Assembly: GCF_000744095.1 (NCBI RefSeq)
Contig: NZ_JQLI01000001.1
Span: forward strand, 1,736,001-1,800,000
Reading direction: 5' to 3'
Length of the DNA stretch: 64,000 nt
Origin: Cupriavidus necator A5-1
Lineage (GTDB): Bacteria; Pseudomonadota; Gammaproteobacteria; Burkholderiales; Burkholderiaceae
The notes beneath the pieces are model-generated. The model saw only the letters and a program-made list of their open reading frames with translations. It had not been told where the DNA came from and ran no database searches. Numbering within the stretch: position 1 is the stretch's first letter; each line of letters opens with the position of its first letter. A program made the position numbers and the translations under genes. Below, piece after piece: positions 44,401-54,222 of this stretch.

Positions 44401-47400
44401 ATGGCCGATACCACCCAATACCAGGGTTCCCAGGCATTCAACCAGTCGTTCGCCGCGAACGAGTTCGTGACGCGCAATACCGGGTCGCTGAATCTGTCCA
44501 AGGCCCTGGTGAACCTGCGCGGCATCAGCAGCGGCGTCGGCCTGGCGATCAACCTGACCTATGCCGCGGGCGCGCAGGGCATGCTCGGGCTGCCGGCGAA
44601 CTGGGGCTTCGGCATTGCGTTCGTGGTACCGGGCCTGTCGCTGACCACGCAGGGCAAGACCAGCATCATCGATCCCGCGTGGTCGGACGTGACCGGCTAC
44701 CAGTCCGGCCTGCGCTATGTGAACGACCACGGCATGAAGTTCCAGAGCATCACGCCGCCGCAGCCGCTGCCGTCAGGCCAGCCGGGGACATACAGCTTCC
44801 TGCTGGCCTACAACGACGGCGCGCGCGATTACTTCGATGCCACCGGCAAGCTGGTCGAGCATGACGACTTGTTCGGCAACCATGTGAACTACTTCTACAC
44901 CGACCAGTTCTCGGGTCCGGCCAACAACCGGCTCGACCATATCGTCGACAGCTTCGGGCAGACCACGCGCTTCCAGTACGGCGCCAACCAGATCGTGATC
45001 ACCACGCCGGACGGCACCGCCACCACCATCAACTGGTCTGCGCAGGGCGTGCAGAACGTGCGCGATCCGCTGGGAAATGTCACGGTGTTCGGCTATGAGA
45101 CCGTGGCCGGCCAGAACGTGGTGGCGACGGTCCAGTACCCCACCGGCCTGAAGACGCAGCTGCAGTACACCAGCATGGGCTACCTGTCCGCCAGCGGGGC
45201 GCAGGGATTCTTCCCGGCGGTTACGGACCATTACCACCTCGATGCCAAGGGCAATATCCTCGAGCACACCAACTATGCCTTCGGCACGGACAGCGGCGGC
45301 GCGACCTTTACCGGCATGAGCGCGGGCTACCGGCTGTCCGGCAGCGCTGATAGCCTGATGGAGAGCAACAACACGCTCTACGCCTACGATGTGCTGGTGA
45401 GCCGCCTGGATGCCGGCGGCAAGGTGCTGGCGGCATCGCGCGTGTATTTCAATTACCTGCACCTGCCCACGCGCGAGGAGCATTATCTGGTCGGCAACGA
45501 CGGGACGGTCGGCAACGGATACCGGGCGCTCTATACCTACAACATCGATCCTGACTACCACGCGCGCGCCACCACCTACGCGCAGCCTGTGCTGACGCAG
45601 CAATTCGTCTACGATGCCGGGCAATCGGCGTATGCGCCGCTGCGCCAGGCCACCGTGTCCTACGATGCGTTCGGGCATATCCTGGCGAGCGAGGAATTCC
45701 TCTACGACCCCACGCAGAAGACCTATGTGAGCCAGACCTCGACGGTCAACACCTACACGGCCGCGTCGTGGGGCGGCGAGATGCCGCTGACCGAGATCTA
45801 TACCGACAGCCTGAGCGGATACCAGCGGCAGGTAAGCTACACGCTGACGTCGGACCAGAAAAATATCGCCGCCTCCGCGGTGCTGTACCGACAGAACGCG
45901 CAGGCGGCGTGGTCGCCGTGGAAGACCAAGAGCTATGCCTACGATGCCAACGGCAGGGTGACCAGCACCACGCTGGCGTGGTCGCCGGGCGTGAGCCGCG
46001 CGGCGAGCGGCGTCAGTTCATCCACCACTACCAACGCGTATGCGTTCGACGCGGCCTCGCACGGCTACAGCCTGTCGACCACCGACGCGGTGGGCAATAC
46101 CACCGTCCGCACTTATGACACATCGTTGCCCACGGGCCCCGTTATCCGCGTGACTTCGCCGCTGGGCGGCACGGCCAGCTATGCCTACGATGCCATCGGA
46201 CGGCTGACCACGGAGACCGACCCGCTCGGCCATGTCACCACCACCAGCTATGCGCTGGCGGCTGCGGGCGGCATCAACAGCGTGACGGCGACGGGGCCGA
46301 CCGGCTACCTGACCGCGAACTATTACGACGCGCTGGGCCGCCAGGTCACCGTGATGGACAACGGCGACCCGACCAGGAGCGGCGGCAGTGCGCCGAACCG
46401 GACCTTGCGCCAGTTCACCTACGATGCCCTCGGCCGCACCATTGGCTGCGTCGATGATCTGGGCCTGGTCAGCAGCTTCGGCTACGACAGCCTGAGCCGG
46501 CAGGTATCGGCCACGGACCCGATGGGCAACGTGGCCACCACTGCCTATGACGATGCCGCCGGCACGGTCACCGACGCCATGAACGGCGAGATCCGCAGCG
46601 TAACGGCGATGGACGGCTTTGGCCGCACGACCTCGGTGACGACCCGACCGGACTCGGATGACCCGTCGCTGACGTATGCCAGGCAGCAACAGACGACCTA
46701 CGATGGCTTCGGCTTGCCGGCCAAGGCACAGTTTGCGTCGATGCCGCTCGCCGGAAGTGCCGGCACGGTGCTGTACCAGGCGAGCTTTACCCGCAACGTG
46801 GAAGGGGCGATCTCCGCCGAGGAGTACGTGGGCGTCAACGGCGCCATCGTGCAGACCTCGCGCAGCACCAGCTATGACCTGTTCGGCAACGCCATCGGCT
46901 ATGTCAAGCAGACCGCCTACAACGACGGCCGCTCCTATGAAAACCGGGGCGCGGCGCTGGCGTTCGATGCCGCAGGCCGGCTGGTGTCGGTGACCAACCA
47001 GCTCGGCCAGGTCGAGAAATATACCTATGACGCCAATGGCCGCATGGCGACGCGCACCCGCTTTGACCGCACCGTGCTCGACTACGTGTACGACGCCGTC
47101 GGCCAACTGCTGCAAACCAGCTGGGCGGGCGGCAGCATCGTCCATACCTACCTGCCCAACGGCCGCGTCGCGAGCACCACATGCGGGTCAGAGGTACTGG
47201 CGTACGCCTATTACCTCGACGGCGGCGCCAAATCCGTCACCTACCCGGACGGGTGCACGCAGACCTACACGCTCGACGCGCATTCGCGCGTGGTTGCCGC
47301 CACGGACGCGTCCGGCGCCAGCAGCACCATCACCTTCGACAGCTACGGCCGGCCGGCGCAACGGCAGCATGCGGGCGATACGCTGCGCTACAGCTATGGC

Positions 47401-49482
47401 ACGGTCAATCATGCCACCGGCGTGCTGGTCGGCGACAGCCTGGCCGGATCGGAATCGATCGCGCGCACGTTCGCCTATGACGGCTTCGGGCAGTCATCGT
47501 CAGTGGTATCGAAGGATGGCGCGGGGCAGGTGATGCTCGCCGCCACCTACGGGCGCGATGCCGCGGGCCGGCTCACCAGCCTGGCGCTGTCGTCGGCGAC
47601 CTCCGCTGCCGCGGCGGTGAACCTGGCGCGCCAGATGCGCTATGACGGCCTGAACCAGCTCACGGGATCGACCACGACCTATACCGGCGGGCAGCCGCAG
47701 GATGTCGCCGCCTTTGCCTACGACGGCAACTTCAACGTGCTGCAGCGCGCGCAAGGCGGCACGACCCAGTCCTACACCTACAACGAGATCGACCAGCTCA
47801 CGCTGTCCGGCATCAACTATGACGCCAATGGCCGCATGATTGCCGACGGGACCGGGCGCACCTATGCGTACAACGTGCTGGACCAGCTGGTGTCCGTCAG
47901 CCAGGGGACCAGCTCGCTGGCGGCCTACGGCTATTACCCCGACGGGGCGCTGGCATCGCGCGCGGCGTCTGGCGCGGCGCTGGGCTTCTACTACAACGCC
48001 GGCGCGGCGAACGCGGTGGCCGCCACCGCCACGACGGGCGGCACCGCTGCCGGCACCGGCCAGGCGGCATGGACCAGCTTCCTGATCGATGCCGCGAGCC
48101 GCCGCGCCGCGTACGGCAGCAGCGGCACGCCTGCCTATTACCTGCCCAGCGGCGAGTCGACGTCGCTGCTGCAGCAGGACGGGGCGGCGCTTGCGCTCGA
48201 CTACGCCGCCTACGGCGAGCCGGTCGGCGATGCCGCCGTCGACCCCAGCATGAGCTTCACCTGGCGCCAGGAGTTCGCCGACCCGTCCACCGGCCTGGTC
48301 TACCTGCGCGCGCGCTACTACAACCCGGCATTGATGGCGTTCATGAGCATGGACAGCCTGACCAAGGACAACCGCTACGCCTACTGCTCGGGGGATCCGA
48401 TCAACCTGGTCGACCCCAACGGGCATATGGAGACGGCCGAGATCATCGGCCTGGTGGCCGGGGCGGTGGTGGGGATCGCGGCGACCGTGCTCACCGGCGT
48501 CGGTGGCGGCATCGTCGCGGCAGCGGTGTTCGGCACCGAATCGGTGGCTGCCAGCGTGGGGGCCACGGCGCTGGCCGGCGGCGTCGGCGCACTGGCCGGC
48601 GATGCCACCAACGCGGCGATCGCGGGGCAGACCTTTACCGCGCAGCGCGCGCTGGTCGACCTGGTCAGCGGCGGCGTGGGCGGGGTTGTCGGGGCGGGTG
48701 TCGGCGGCTATGTGGGGCGCACGGCGATGTCGGCCGCGCTGGCGCAGGGCATGTCGCAGCGGGCGATCACCAATATCGGGATCATCTGTTCGAGCGTGGC
48801 GGGCGGCGTGGCCGGCGCGGCCGCGGCGTCGGGCGCCACCTCGCTGATGACGGGGCAGCCGTTCTTCAGCGCCAGCACCGCGATCAGCATGGCGGTCGGG
48901 GCGGCAGCGGGCGTGGGCGGCGGCTTGCTGACCTCGGGCGCTTATCTGGGCAAGCTCAGCGCCAATCTCATTCCGGTGGCGCTGACGGAGGCCGAGCTCG
49001 ACCTGATCACGCCCGCGAAGAACAGCCTCACCCAGCTGCGCGAGCGCCTGCTGGTCATGGCGCCCCAGGACGAGGCGGTGAAGTCCGCCAACCAGTATAT
49101 GAAGCTCTACAAGAACTATGAATCCGCGCAGACTCTCGACTACCAGCCCGGATCACGCACCTATGACACCATCGCCGCCCACGGCGCCGGCAACACCATG
49201 TTCGCCAGCGTCGAATACCAGCCCGGCGGTGCGCTGGCCGGCGAGCCCAACTATGTGCGGCCAATCAAGGGCAGCCTGTTTGCCAAATACCTGCTGCAGA
49301 ACCCGGATCTGGTCGGCGGGACCGGCACGACCAACCAGACGCCAGTCAAGTTGATGACGTGTTTCGGTGCGTTCTCCAATGCCCAGACCATTGCCGATGC
49401 GCTGCAGCGGCCGGTGTTCGGGGGATATCCGGAGATTGACCGGTTTACGTTTACGAACTGGAAGATGTTCAGGCCGAGCTGA
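44401..49482 (+). CDS. RHS-repeat protein with polymorphic C-terminal tip
   Basis: 1693 residues. There is no signal peptide or PAAR domain. Residues ~130-1330 are dense YD/RHS repeats (YDANGRVTSTTL, YDAIGRLTTETDPLG, YDALGR...), which build a closed beta shell. The core ends DPSTGLVYLRARYYNP...NRYAYCSGDPINLVDPNGH, near residue 1341, with His where many RHS proteins have Leu after DPxG. The variable tip (1342-1693) has a Gly/Ala-rich hydrophobic section, then a domain with IAAHGAGNTMF and LMTCFGAFSNAQTIADAL. This His/Cys pair recalls caspase/C80-like or Stv-type RHS tips. No immunity gene follows on this strand, and no T6SS VgrG or chaperone gene is seen. Confidence 0.87.
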   Translation: MADTTQYQGSQAFNQSFAANEFVTRNTGSLNLSKALVNLRGISSGVGLAINLTYAAGAQGMLGLPANWGFGIAFVVPGLSLTTQGKTSIIDPAWSDVTGYQSGLRYVNDHGMKFQSITPPQPLPSGQPGTYSFLLAYNDGARDYFDATGKLVEHDDLFGNHVNYFYTDQFSGPANNRLDHIVDSFGQTTRFQYGANQIVITTPDGTATTINWSAQGVQNVRDPLGNVTVFGYETVAGQNVVATVQYPTGLKTQLQYTSMGYLSASGAQGFFPAVTDHYHLDAKGNILEHTNYAFGTDSGGATFTGMSAGYRLSGSADSLMESNNTLYAYDVLVSRLDAGGKVLAASRVYFNYLHLPTREEHYLVGNDGTVGNGYRALYTYNIDPDYHARATTYAQPVLTQQFVYDAGQSAYAPLRQATVSYDAFGHILASEEFLYDPTQKTYVSQTSTVNTYTAASWGGEMPLTEIYTDSLSGYQRQVSYTLTSDQKNIAASAVLYRQNAQAAWSPWKTKSYAYDANGRVTSTTLAWSPGVSRAASGVSSSTTTNAYAFDAASHGYSLSTTDAVGNTTVRTYDTSLPTGPVIRVTSPLGGTASYAYDAIGRLTTETDPLGHVTTTSYALAAAGGINSVTATGPTGYLTANYYDALGRQVTVMDNGDPTRSGGSAPNRTLRQFTYDALGRTIGCVDDLGLVSSFGYDSLSRQVSATDPMGNVATTAYDDAAGTVTDAMNGEIRSVTAMDGFGRTTSVTTRPDSDDPSLTYARQQQTTYDGFGLPAKAQFASMPLAGSAGTVLYQASFTRNVEGAISAEEYVGVNGAIVQTSRSTSYDLFGNAIGYVKQTAYNDGRSYENRGAALAFDAAGRLVSVTNQLGQVEKYTYDANGRMATRTRFDRTVLDYVYDAVGQLLQTSWAGGSIVHTYLPNGRVASTTCGSEVLAYAYYLDGGAKSVTYPDGCTQTYTLDAHSRVVAATDASGASSTITFDSYGRPAQRQHAGDTLRYSYGTVNHATGVLVGDSLAGSESIARTFAYDGFGQSSSVVSKDGAGQVMLAATYGRDAAGRLTSLALSSATSAAAAVNLARQMRYDGLNQLTGSTTTYTGGQPQDVAAFAYDGNFNVLQRAQGGTTQSYTYNEIDQLTLSGINYDANGRMIADGTGRTYAYNVLDQLVSVSQGTSSLAAYGYYPDGALASRAASGAALGFYYNAGAANAVAATATTGGTAAGTGQAAWTSFLIDAASRRAAYGSSGTPAYYLPSGESTSLLQQDGAALALDYAAYGEPVGDAAVDPSMSFTWRQEFADPSTGLVYLRARYYNPALMAFMSMDSLTKDNRYAYCSGDPINLVDPNGHMETAEIIGLVAGAVVGIAATVLTGVGGGIVAAAVFGTESVAASVGATALAGGVGALAGDATNAAIAGQTFTAQRALVDLVSGGVGGVVGAGVGGYVGRTAMSAALAQGMSQRAITNIGIICSSVAGGVAGAAAASGATSLMTGQPFFSASTAISMAVGAAAGVGGGLLTSGAYLGKLSANLIPVALTEAELDLITPAKNSLTQLRERLLVMAPQDEAVKSANQYMKLYKNYESAQTLDYQPGSRTYDTIAAHGAGNTMFASVEYQPGGALAGEPNYVRPIKGSLFAKYLLQNPDLVGGTGTTNQTPVKLMTCFGAFSNAQTIADALQRPVFGGYPEIDRFTFTNWKMFRPS

Positions 49483-49512
49483 GGCCCGGCGGCGCGGGGC
49501 TGGCCTTTGCTG

Positions 49513-50025
49513 TCAGCCTCGCGCCGCCAGAAAATCCCGTACCGCGGACCCGGCCAGCGCCGCCAGCACCCGCAATGCCGCCAGCTCCGCCGCCGACCAC
49601 TCCGCCCGGTCCGCCAGGTAGTTGAAGGTGCCGATCACCCGCCCCTGGTGGCACAGGGGCACATTGACCACGGCCGTGCAGCCGAGGCCACGGATCAACT
49701 GCACATCGTCGAACACCGCCGCCAGCGCAGCGTCGCCCTCGCCAATAAAGAGCTCCCCGCGTTCGAGCAACTGGCGCCGCCACGGGCTGTCGCCCTTCGA
49801 CTTGCACCCGCCGACCGGGTACGCGGACGTATCGGACGACCACAGGCGTTCGATCTGTGCCTGCCCGGCATGCCAGGCATTGATCGTCAGCAGGCCGGGC
49901 CCCATCGTCTGCAGGGTTGCGGCGCCGATCGCATCGAACGCGGCGGCGGGATCCTGGGCCTGCTGCAGGCGGTCGCACAGGACGTTGGCCTTGGCCACCA
50001 GCAGGGCCGTGCGCATATGGCTCAC
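49513..50025 (-). CDS. Stand-alone GAF domain protein
   Basis: 170 residues from GTG 50025, with GGGGGAA upstream. Almost the whole chain is one GAF domain: AAATLQTMGPGLLTINAWHAGQAQIERLWSSDTSAYPVGG, then DVQLIRGLGCTAVVNVPLCHQGRVIGTFNYL, the typical late GAF strand. There is no output domain. It starts immediately after the Bug receptor gene, so it is the third gene of the ggt-like operon and may sense or modify its ligand. A free-methionine-sulfoxide-reductase activity is not supported, because the expected Cys set is missing. Confidence 0.8.
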   Translation of the reverse strand: MSHMRTALLVAKANVLCDRLQQAQDPAAAFDAIGAATLQTMGPGLLTINAWHAGQAQIERLWSSDTSAYPVGGCKSKGDSPWRRQLLERGELFIGEGDAALAAVFDDVQLIRGLGCTAVVNVPLCHQGRVIGTFNYLADRAEWSAAELAALRVLAALAGSAVRDFLAARG

Positions 50026-50026
50026 G

Positions 50027-51004
50027 TCATTCCCCCTTAATGCCGAGTTCGCGGATCAGCTTGCCGTAGCGGTCGGCATCGCGGTGCAGGATGGTGCTGA
50101 ACTGCTGTGGGGTGGACGTCGCGGTCTCGACGCCGATGGCGTTCATCTTGGCCTTGACCTCGGGCAGGGACATCACGGCGTTGATCTCGCGGTTCAGACG
50201 CGCGGTCAGGTCCGCCGGCATGCCCTTCGGCCCGAAGGCGCCGTACCAGACCGCCAGCTCGTAGCCGGGCACGGTCTCGGCCACGGTCGGCACATTGGGC
50301 AGCAACGGTGAGCGCTTGCTCTCGGTGACGGCCAGCAGGCGCAGCTTGCCGCCCTTCACGTGCGGCAGCGTCTGGGTGCCGGCGGAGAACAGCAGCTGGG
50401 TCTGCCCGGCCACGGTATCGACCACGGCGGGCGCGCCGCCCTTGTAGGGCACGTGCAGCATCTGGACGCCGGCCATCTTCTCGAACAGCACCGCGCTCAG
50501 GTGGTTGGTGGAGCCGGGGCCGGCGCTGGCGTAGGCCAGCTTGCCCGGGTTGGCCTTGGCGTAGGCGATCAGCTCCTTGACGTTCTGTGCCGGCACCGAC
50601 GGATGGATCACCATGGTGTTGGTCACATAGGCCAGCAGGCCCAGCGGCGTGAAGTCCTCCACGCCGCGGAAGGGCATGTTCGGCATCAGCGCGGGGTTCA
50701 TCGCGTGCGTGCTCATCGAGCCGACCAGCAGCGTGTAGCCGTCGGGTTTGGCGCGCGCCACCATGGCCGAGCCGATATTGCCCGACGCGCCCGGCTTGTT
50801 GTCCACGATCACCGGCTGGCCGAGCGAGCGGGTCAGGTGTTCGGACAGCACGCGCGCCAGGATATCGGTCGAGCCGCCGGCGGCCCACGGCACGATCAGC
50901 GTGATCGGCTTCTGCGGCCAGTTGTCGGCCGCGCGCGCCGCGCCGGTAAAGCACATCGCCAGCGCGGCCATGCCGCCCAGCAGGGTCTTGGTGATCAACC
51001 GCAT
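50027..51004 (-). CDS. Bug/TctC-family periplasmic solute receptor
   Basis: 325 residues from ATG 51004, which has GGAGGAG upstream; a start 33 bases earlier is rejected. The signal peptide is about residues 1-25 (ending ARA-ADN). Motifs are WPQKPITLIVPWAAGGSTD, NKPGASGNIGSAMV and VPYKGGAPAVVDTVAG. It is encoded 75 bases after the gamma-glutamyltransferase-family gene and directly before the GAF gene. The ligand may be a gamma-glutamyl or amino-dicarboxylate compound, inferred only from the neighbour. Confidence 0.88.
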   Translation of the reverse strand: MRLITKTLLGGMAALAMCFTGAARAADNWPQKPITLIVPWAAGGSTDILARVLSEHLTRSLGQPVIVDNKPGASGNIGSAMVARAKPDGYTLLVGSMSTHAMNPALMPNMPFRGVEDFTPLGLLAYVTNTMVIHPSVPAQNVKELIAYAKANPGKLAYASAGPGSTNHLSAVLFEKMAGVQMLHVPYKGGAPAVVDTVAGQTQLLFSAGTQTLPHVKGGKLRLLAVTESKRSPLLPNVPTVAETVPGYELAVWYGAFGPKGMPADLTARLNREINAVMSLPEVKAKMNAIGVETATSTPQQFSTILHRDADRYGKLIRELGIKGE

Positions 51005-51078
51005 TGTCTTACTCCTCCTCGTCCCGGGCGGGCGCACGATGCGGCCGCCGTATTTATTGCCAGTGATCTCTTCAATCG

Positions 51079-52908
51079 TCAGCGCCCGACCGCATAGCCC
51101 TGCATGCCGCGCGGATTGGCGCCGGCGCGCAGCACCAGCCGGCCGCCGGCATCGAACTCGCGGGAGCAGGCCGACATGCGGCCCTCGGACCAGGGCTCGC
51201 CCACGCGCACTTCGTGGCCGCGTTCGCGCAGCGCCGCCAGGGTGCTTTCAGGAAAGCGCGATTCGACGCTGATGCGGTTGAGCACGGTCTGGCGCGGCCA
51301 GAACGATGCCGGGAAGTGGTCGATATGCCAGGCCGGCGCATCGATCGCCTCCTGCAGGTTCATGCCATGCACGGCATGGCGCAGGAAGAACGCCAGCGAC
51401 CACTGGTCCTGCTGGTCGCCGCCTGGCGTGCCGAACACCATGTAGGGCTCGCCGTCGCGCAGCGCCAGCGACGGCGACAGCGTGGTGCACGGCCGCTTGC
51501 CGGGCGCGAGAGTGTTGGGCAGGCCGGGCTCCAGCCAGGTCATCTGCAGGCGGGTATTGAGGGCAAAGCCCAGCGACGGGATGGTCGGGCTCGACGACAG
51601 CCAGCCGCCCGACGGCGTCGCCGCGACCATATTGCCGTGGCGGTCGATCACGTCGATATGGCAGGTATCGCCGACAAAGATCTCCTGCTCGGCCCATTCG
51701 GCCACCGGCGGCAGTTCGGCAAAGGTCGGCTCGCCCACGCCGAAGCGCACGTCGGCGCGCTGCAGCGTGCGCTCGGCCGCAGCCAGGTCGGGCAGGCGCG
51801 GCGCGATGCCGTTCACCGTGCCCGGGTCGAGCGACAACGCGGCACGCGCGCCGATGCGCTGCACACGCGTCGCCAGGTAGCCATCGTCCAGCAGCGCCGC
51901 CAGCGGGCTCTGCGCAAAATGCGGATCGCCATACCAGGCCAGCCGGTCGGCCATGGCGAGCTTGGTGGCCTCGGCAATGCGGTGCACGAACTCCGGCGAG
52001 TCCGGCGCGTGCTGCTCCAGCCCGGCGTGGCGCAGCATGCCCAGCTGCTGCAGGAACACCGGGCCCTGGCTCCAGATGCCGCACTTGGCCACGGTGTAGC
52101 GGCCGAATTCCAGCGTGACGGGAGCCTCGATTTCCGGCGCCCAGTTGGCCATGTCGTCATAGCGCAGCAGGCCGGTGTGCTTGTCGCCGGTGGTGTCGCG
52201 CACCGGTGTATTGCGACAGTACGCGTCGATCTCCTGCGCGACGAAACCGCGGTACCAGCAGTCCATCGCCGCATCGATCTGGCCGGTGCGGGTATCGCTG
52301 TGGCGCTGGGCCTCTTCGACGATGCGGGTGTAGGTGGCCGCCAGCGCCGGCAGCGTATGCAGGCTGCCGGGGCGCGGCACCTTGCCGTCCGGCAGCCACG
52401 TCTGTGCCGAGCTGTGCCACTCGTCGCGGAACAGCGACTGCACCGCCAGGATCGCGCGGGAGATGCGCGGCACCAGCGGGAAGCCGTCGCGCGCATAGCC
52501 GATGGCGGGCGCCAGCACGTCGGCCAGCGACCAGGTGCCATGCTCGCGCAGCATCGTCAGCCACGCACCAAAGGCGCCGGGCACGGCGGCCGGTATCAGG
52601 CCGATGCCGGGCACCAGGTCCAGGCCCATGGCGCGCAGCGCATCCGGATCGGCCAGCGCCGGGGCCGGGCCCTGGCCGCAGACCGTGCGCATGGCGCGTT
52701 CGCGCTCGCTCCAGTAGACGATCGGCACTTCGCCGCCGGGGCCGTTCAGGTGCGGCTCGACCACCTGCAGCACAAAGCCGGCGGCGACCGCGGCGTCGAA
52801 GGCATTGCCGCCGCGCTCCAGTACGCCCATGGCGGTCTGCGCGGCCAGCCAGTGCGTGGAGGCGGCGACGCCAAAGGTGCCAACGATCTCGGGACGGGTG
52901 GTGAACAT
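51079..52908 (-). CDS. Gamma-glutamyltransferase family protein
   Basis: 609 residues, Ntn-hydrolase fold. Landmarks are the N-terminal THWLAAQTAMGVLERGGNAFDAAVAAGFVL...NGPGGEVPIVYW, and the autoprocessing region with the presumed nucleophile Thr near residue 414 in VGDTCHIDVIDRHGNMVAATPSGGW. FGTPGGDQQDQWSL also matches the small subunit. No signal peptide is evident, so the enzyme may be cytoplasmic, unlike E. coli Ggt. It hydrolyses or transfers gamma-glutamyl or related acyl groups, or acts as a cephalosporin-acylase-like amidase. It leads the ggt-Bug-GAF operon and is divergent from a LysR gene. Confidence 0.88.
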   Translation of the reverse strand: MFTTRPEIVGTFGVAASTHWLAAQTAMGVLERGGNAFDAAVAAGFVLQVVEPHLNGPGGEVPIVYWSERERAMRTVCGQGPAPALADPDALRAMGLDLVPGIGLIPAAVPGAFGAWLTMLREHGTWSLADVLAPAIGYARDGFPLVPRISRAILAVQSLFRDEWHSSAQTWLPDGKVPRPGSLHTLPALAATYTRIVEEAQRHSDTRTGQIDAAMDCWYRGFVAQEIDAYCRNTPVRDTTGDKHTGLLRYDDMANWAPEIEAPVTLEFGRYTVAKCGIWSQGPVFLQQLGMLRHAGLEQHAPDSPEFVHRIAEATKLAMADRLAWYGDPHFAQSPLAALLDDGYLATRVQRIGARAALSLDPGTVNGIAPRLPDLAAAERTLQRADVRFGVGEPTFAELPPVAEWAEQEIFVGDTCHIDVIDRHGNMVAATPSGGWLSSSPTIPSLGFALNTRLQMTWLEPGLPNTLAPGKRPCTTLSPSLALRDGEPYMVFGTPGGDQQDQWSLAFFLRHAVHGMNLQEAIDAPAWHIDHFPASFWPRQTVLNRISVESRFPESTLAALRERGHEVRVGEPWSEGRMSACSREFDAGGRLVLRAGANPRGMQGYAVGR

Positions 52909-52948
52909 GGCTTGCAGCTCCTGTGTTGCAGGCAGTATAGGACTGGCA

Positions 52949-52999
52949 AATAACCAGCAGTGCCTCTTTGGTTATTGTGGTATTACCATCCGGTAATAC
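52949..52999. promoter_or_regulatory. Two inverted repeats between GGT and LysR genes
   Basis: AATAACCA at 52949-52956 pairs with TGGTTATT at 52969-52976 (12-base spacer). GTATTACC at 52980-52987 pairs with GGTAATAC at 52992-52999 (four-base spacer). The second contains ATTACC-N4-GGTAAT, a LysR-box-like T-N11-A dyad. They lie in the 119-bp divergent gap and are likely recognition and activation sites for the adjacent LysR protein. Confidence 0.65.
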
Positions 53000-53027
53000 G
53001 CCTTGCCCCTCCATTGCAGGAAGCGCC

Positions 53028-53978
53028 GTGTCCATCGCCCCCGACAAGCTGGTCCACAACCTCGTGTCCCGCCTGCGCCTCAGGCACCTGCCGTTGCTGC
53101 TGGCGCTGGAGCGCCAGCGTTCGGTGTCGCGGGTGGCGGCCGAGCTCAACCTGTCGCAGCCGGCCGTCACCAAGACCCTGCGCGAGATCGAAGACATCTT
53201 CATGGTGCCGCTGTTCACCCGCACCCGGCGCGGACTGGAGCCCACGCCCACCGGCCGTGCGGTGCTGGCGCATGCAAGGCTGACGCTGGCCGATGCCGAT
53301 GCGCTGGGGCGCGAACTGGCGGCGATCGAGTCCGGGCTGTCAGGCCGGCTGCGCATCGGCGTGATTCCGTACATCAGCCGCAGCGTGCTCGACGCCGCCT
53401 GCACCTTCGGCCTGAGGCAGACACCGCGGGTCTCGGTGCTGGTACGCGAAGGCACCACCGACGAACTGGTCAGCGCACTGCGCGAGCACGAACTGGACTG
53501 CGTGGTGGCGCGCACTTTCTATGCGCCGGGCGCGGACATCGCGCAGCAGCCGCTGTACCGCGAAGAACCGGCGCTGGTTGTGCCCACCGCGGCCGCCGCC
53601 CGGCTGGCGCGCGGCCCGCTCGACTGGCGCCAGCTGGCCGAGCGCGACTGGATCCTGCCACCGCCCAACACGCCGATCCGGCGCACCATCAACACCATCT
53701 TCGCGGTGGCCGGGGTGGCGCAGCCCACGCCGATCGTCGAAACCTATTCGATCAAGACCATGGCCACGCTGATGCGCAAGCATCCGGCGGCGGCGACCAT
53801 CGTGCCGAAGGCAGTCGCCAGTGAACTGGTCGACTCCAAGGGGGCGACGGCGTTGCCGCATGCGCTTAGCTGGGATCTGCCACCGGTGGGGGTGATGTGG
53901 CGGCGGCAGGCGGTGGAGGATGATGTGGTGGCGGCGCTGGTGGCTTGCCTGGGGGCGTTGCGGTGGGAGGGGGAGTGA
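53028..53978 (+). CDS. LysR-type transcriptional regulator
   Basis: 316 residues from GTG 53028, with AGGA seven bases upstream; the in-frame ATG 60 bases earlier would put the operator inside the coding sequence. The helix-turn-helix is RQRSVSRVAAELNLSQPAVTKTLREIE at about residues 29-55, as in the GbpR/galactose-binding-type LysR subgroup. The effector domain includes LSGRLRIGVIPYISRSVLD. It is divergent from the gamma-glutamyltransferase operon and is its likely regulator. Confidence 0.87.
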   Translation: MSIAPDKLVHNLVSRLRLRHLPLLLALERQRSVSRVAAELNLSQPAVTKTLREIEDIFMVPLFTRTRRGLEPTPTGRAVLAHARLTLADADALGRELAAIESGLSGRLRIGVIPYISRSVLDAACTFGLRQTPRVSVLVREGTTDELVSALREHELDCVVARTFYAPGADIAQQPLYREEPALVVPTAAAARLARGPLDWRQLAERDWILPPPNTPIRRTINTIFAVAGVAQPTPIVETYSIKTMATLMRKHPAAATIVPKAVASELVDSKGATALPHALSWDLPPVGVMWRRQAVEDDVVAALVACLGALRWEGE

Positions 53979-54161
53979 GCCGGATGGCCCGTCCCACGCA
54001 TCGCACGCCTCCCCATCCGCGAGCCGGCTCCGACACATTCCGGCTGTCCCAGGGCCGCCTAGGGTTTCTCCCGAAATCCTTTCCTATCCACTTGTTTTGA
54101 TTGCGGTTTAGGTCCGCGCCAGCGTCCCGCTGGCCGCCGAGGTCCCCTTTCTTCCCTTGAC

Positions 54162-54208
54162 CAAACGTTTGCAGTGTCGATAATGCAAGGACTTTGCAAA
54201 CGTTTGCA
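54162..54208. promoter_or_regulatory. LacI-type operator pair
   Basis: CAAACGTTTG at 54162-54171 and the perfect 14-bp palindrome TGCAAACGTTTGCA at 54195-54208 have centres 35 bp apart. Both have the central CG typical of LacI/GalR/PurR operators. The second ends 14 bp before the dioxygenase start codon, where binding would block initiation or early elongation. The rest of the 53979-54222 gap shows no gene. Confidence 0.82.
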
Positions 54209-54222
54209 GTGAGGCGAGAAAC

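Noticed and set aside
49513..50025. GAF protein as the RHS immunity gene
   Set aside because: It is on the opposite strand, overlaps the Bug receptor operon and has its own GTG start there. Its context points to the ggt operon.
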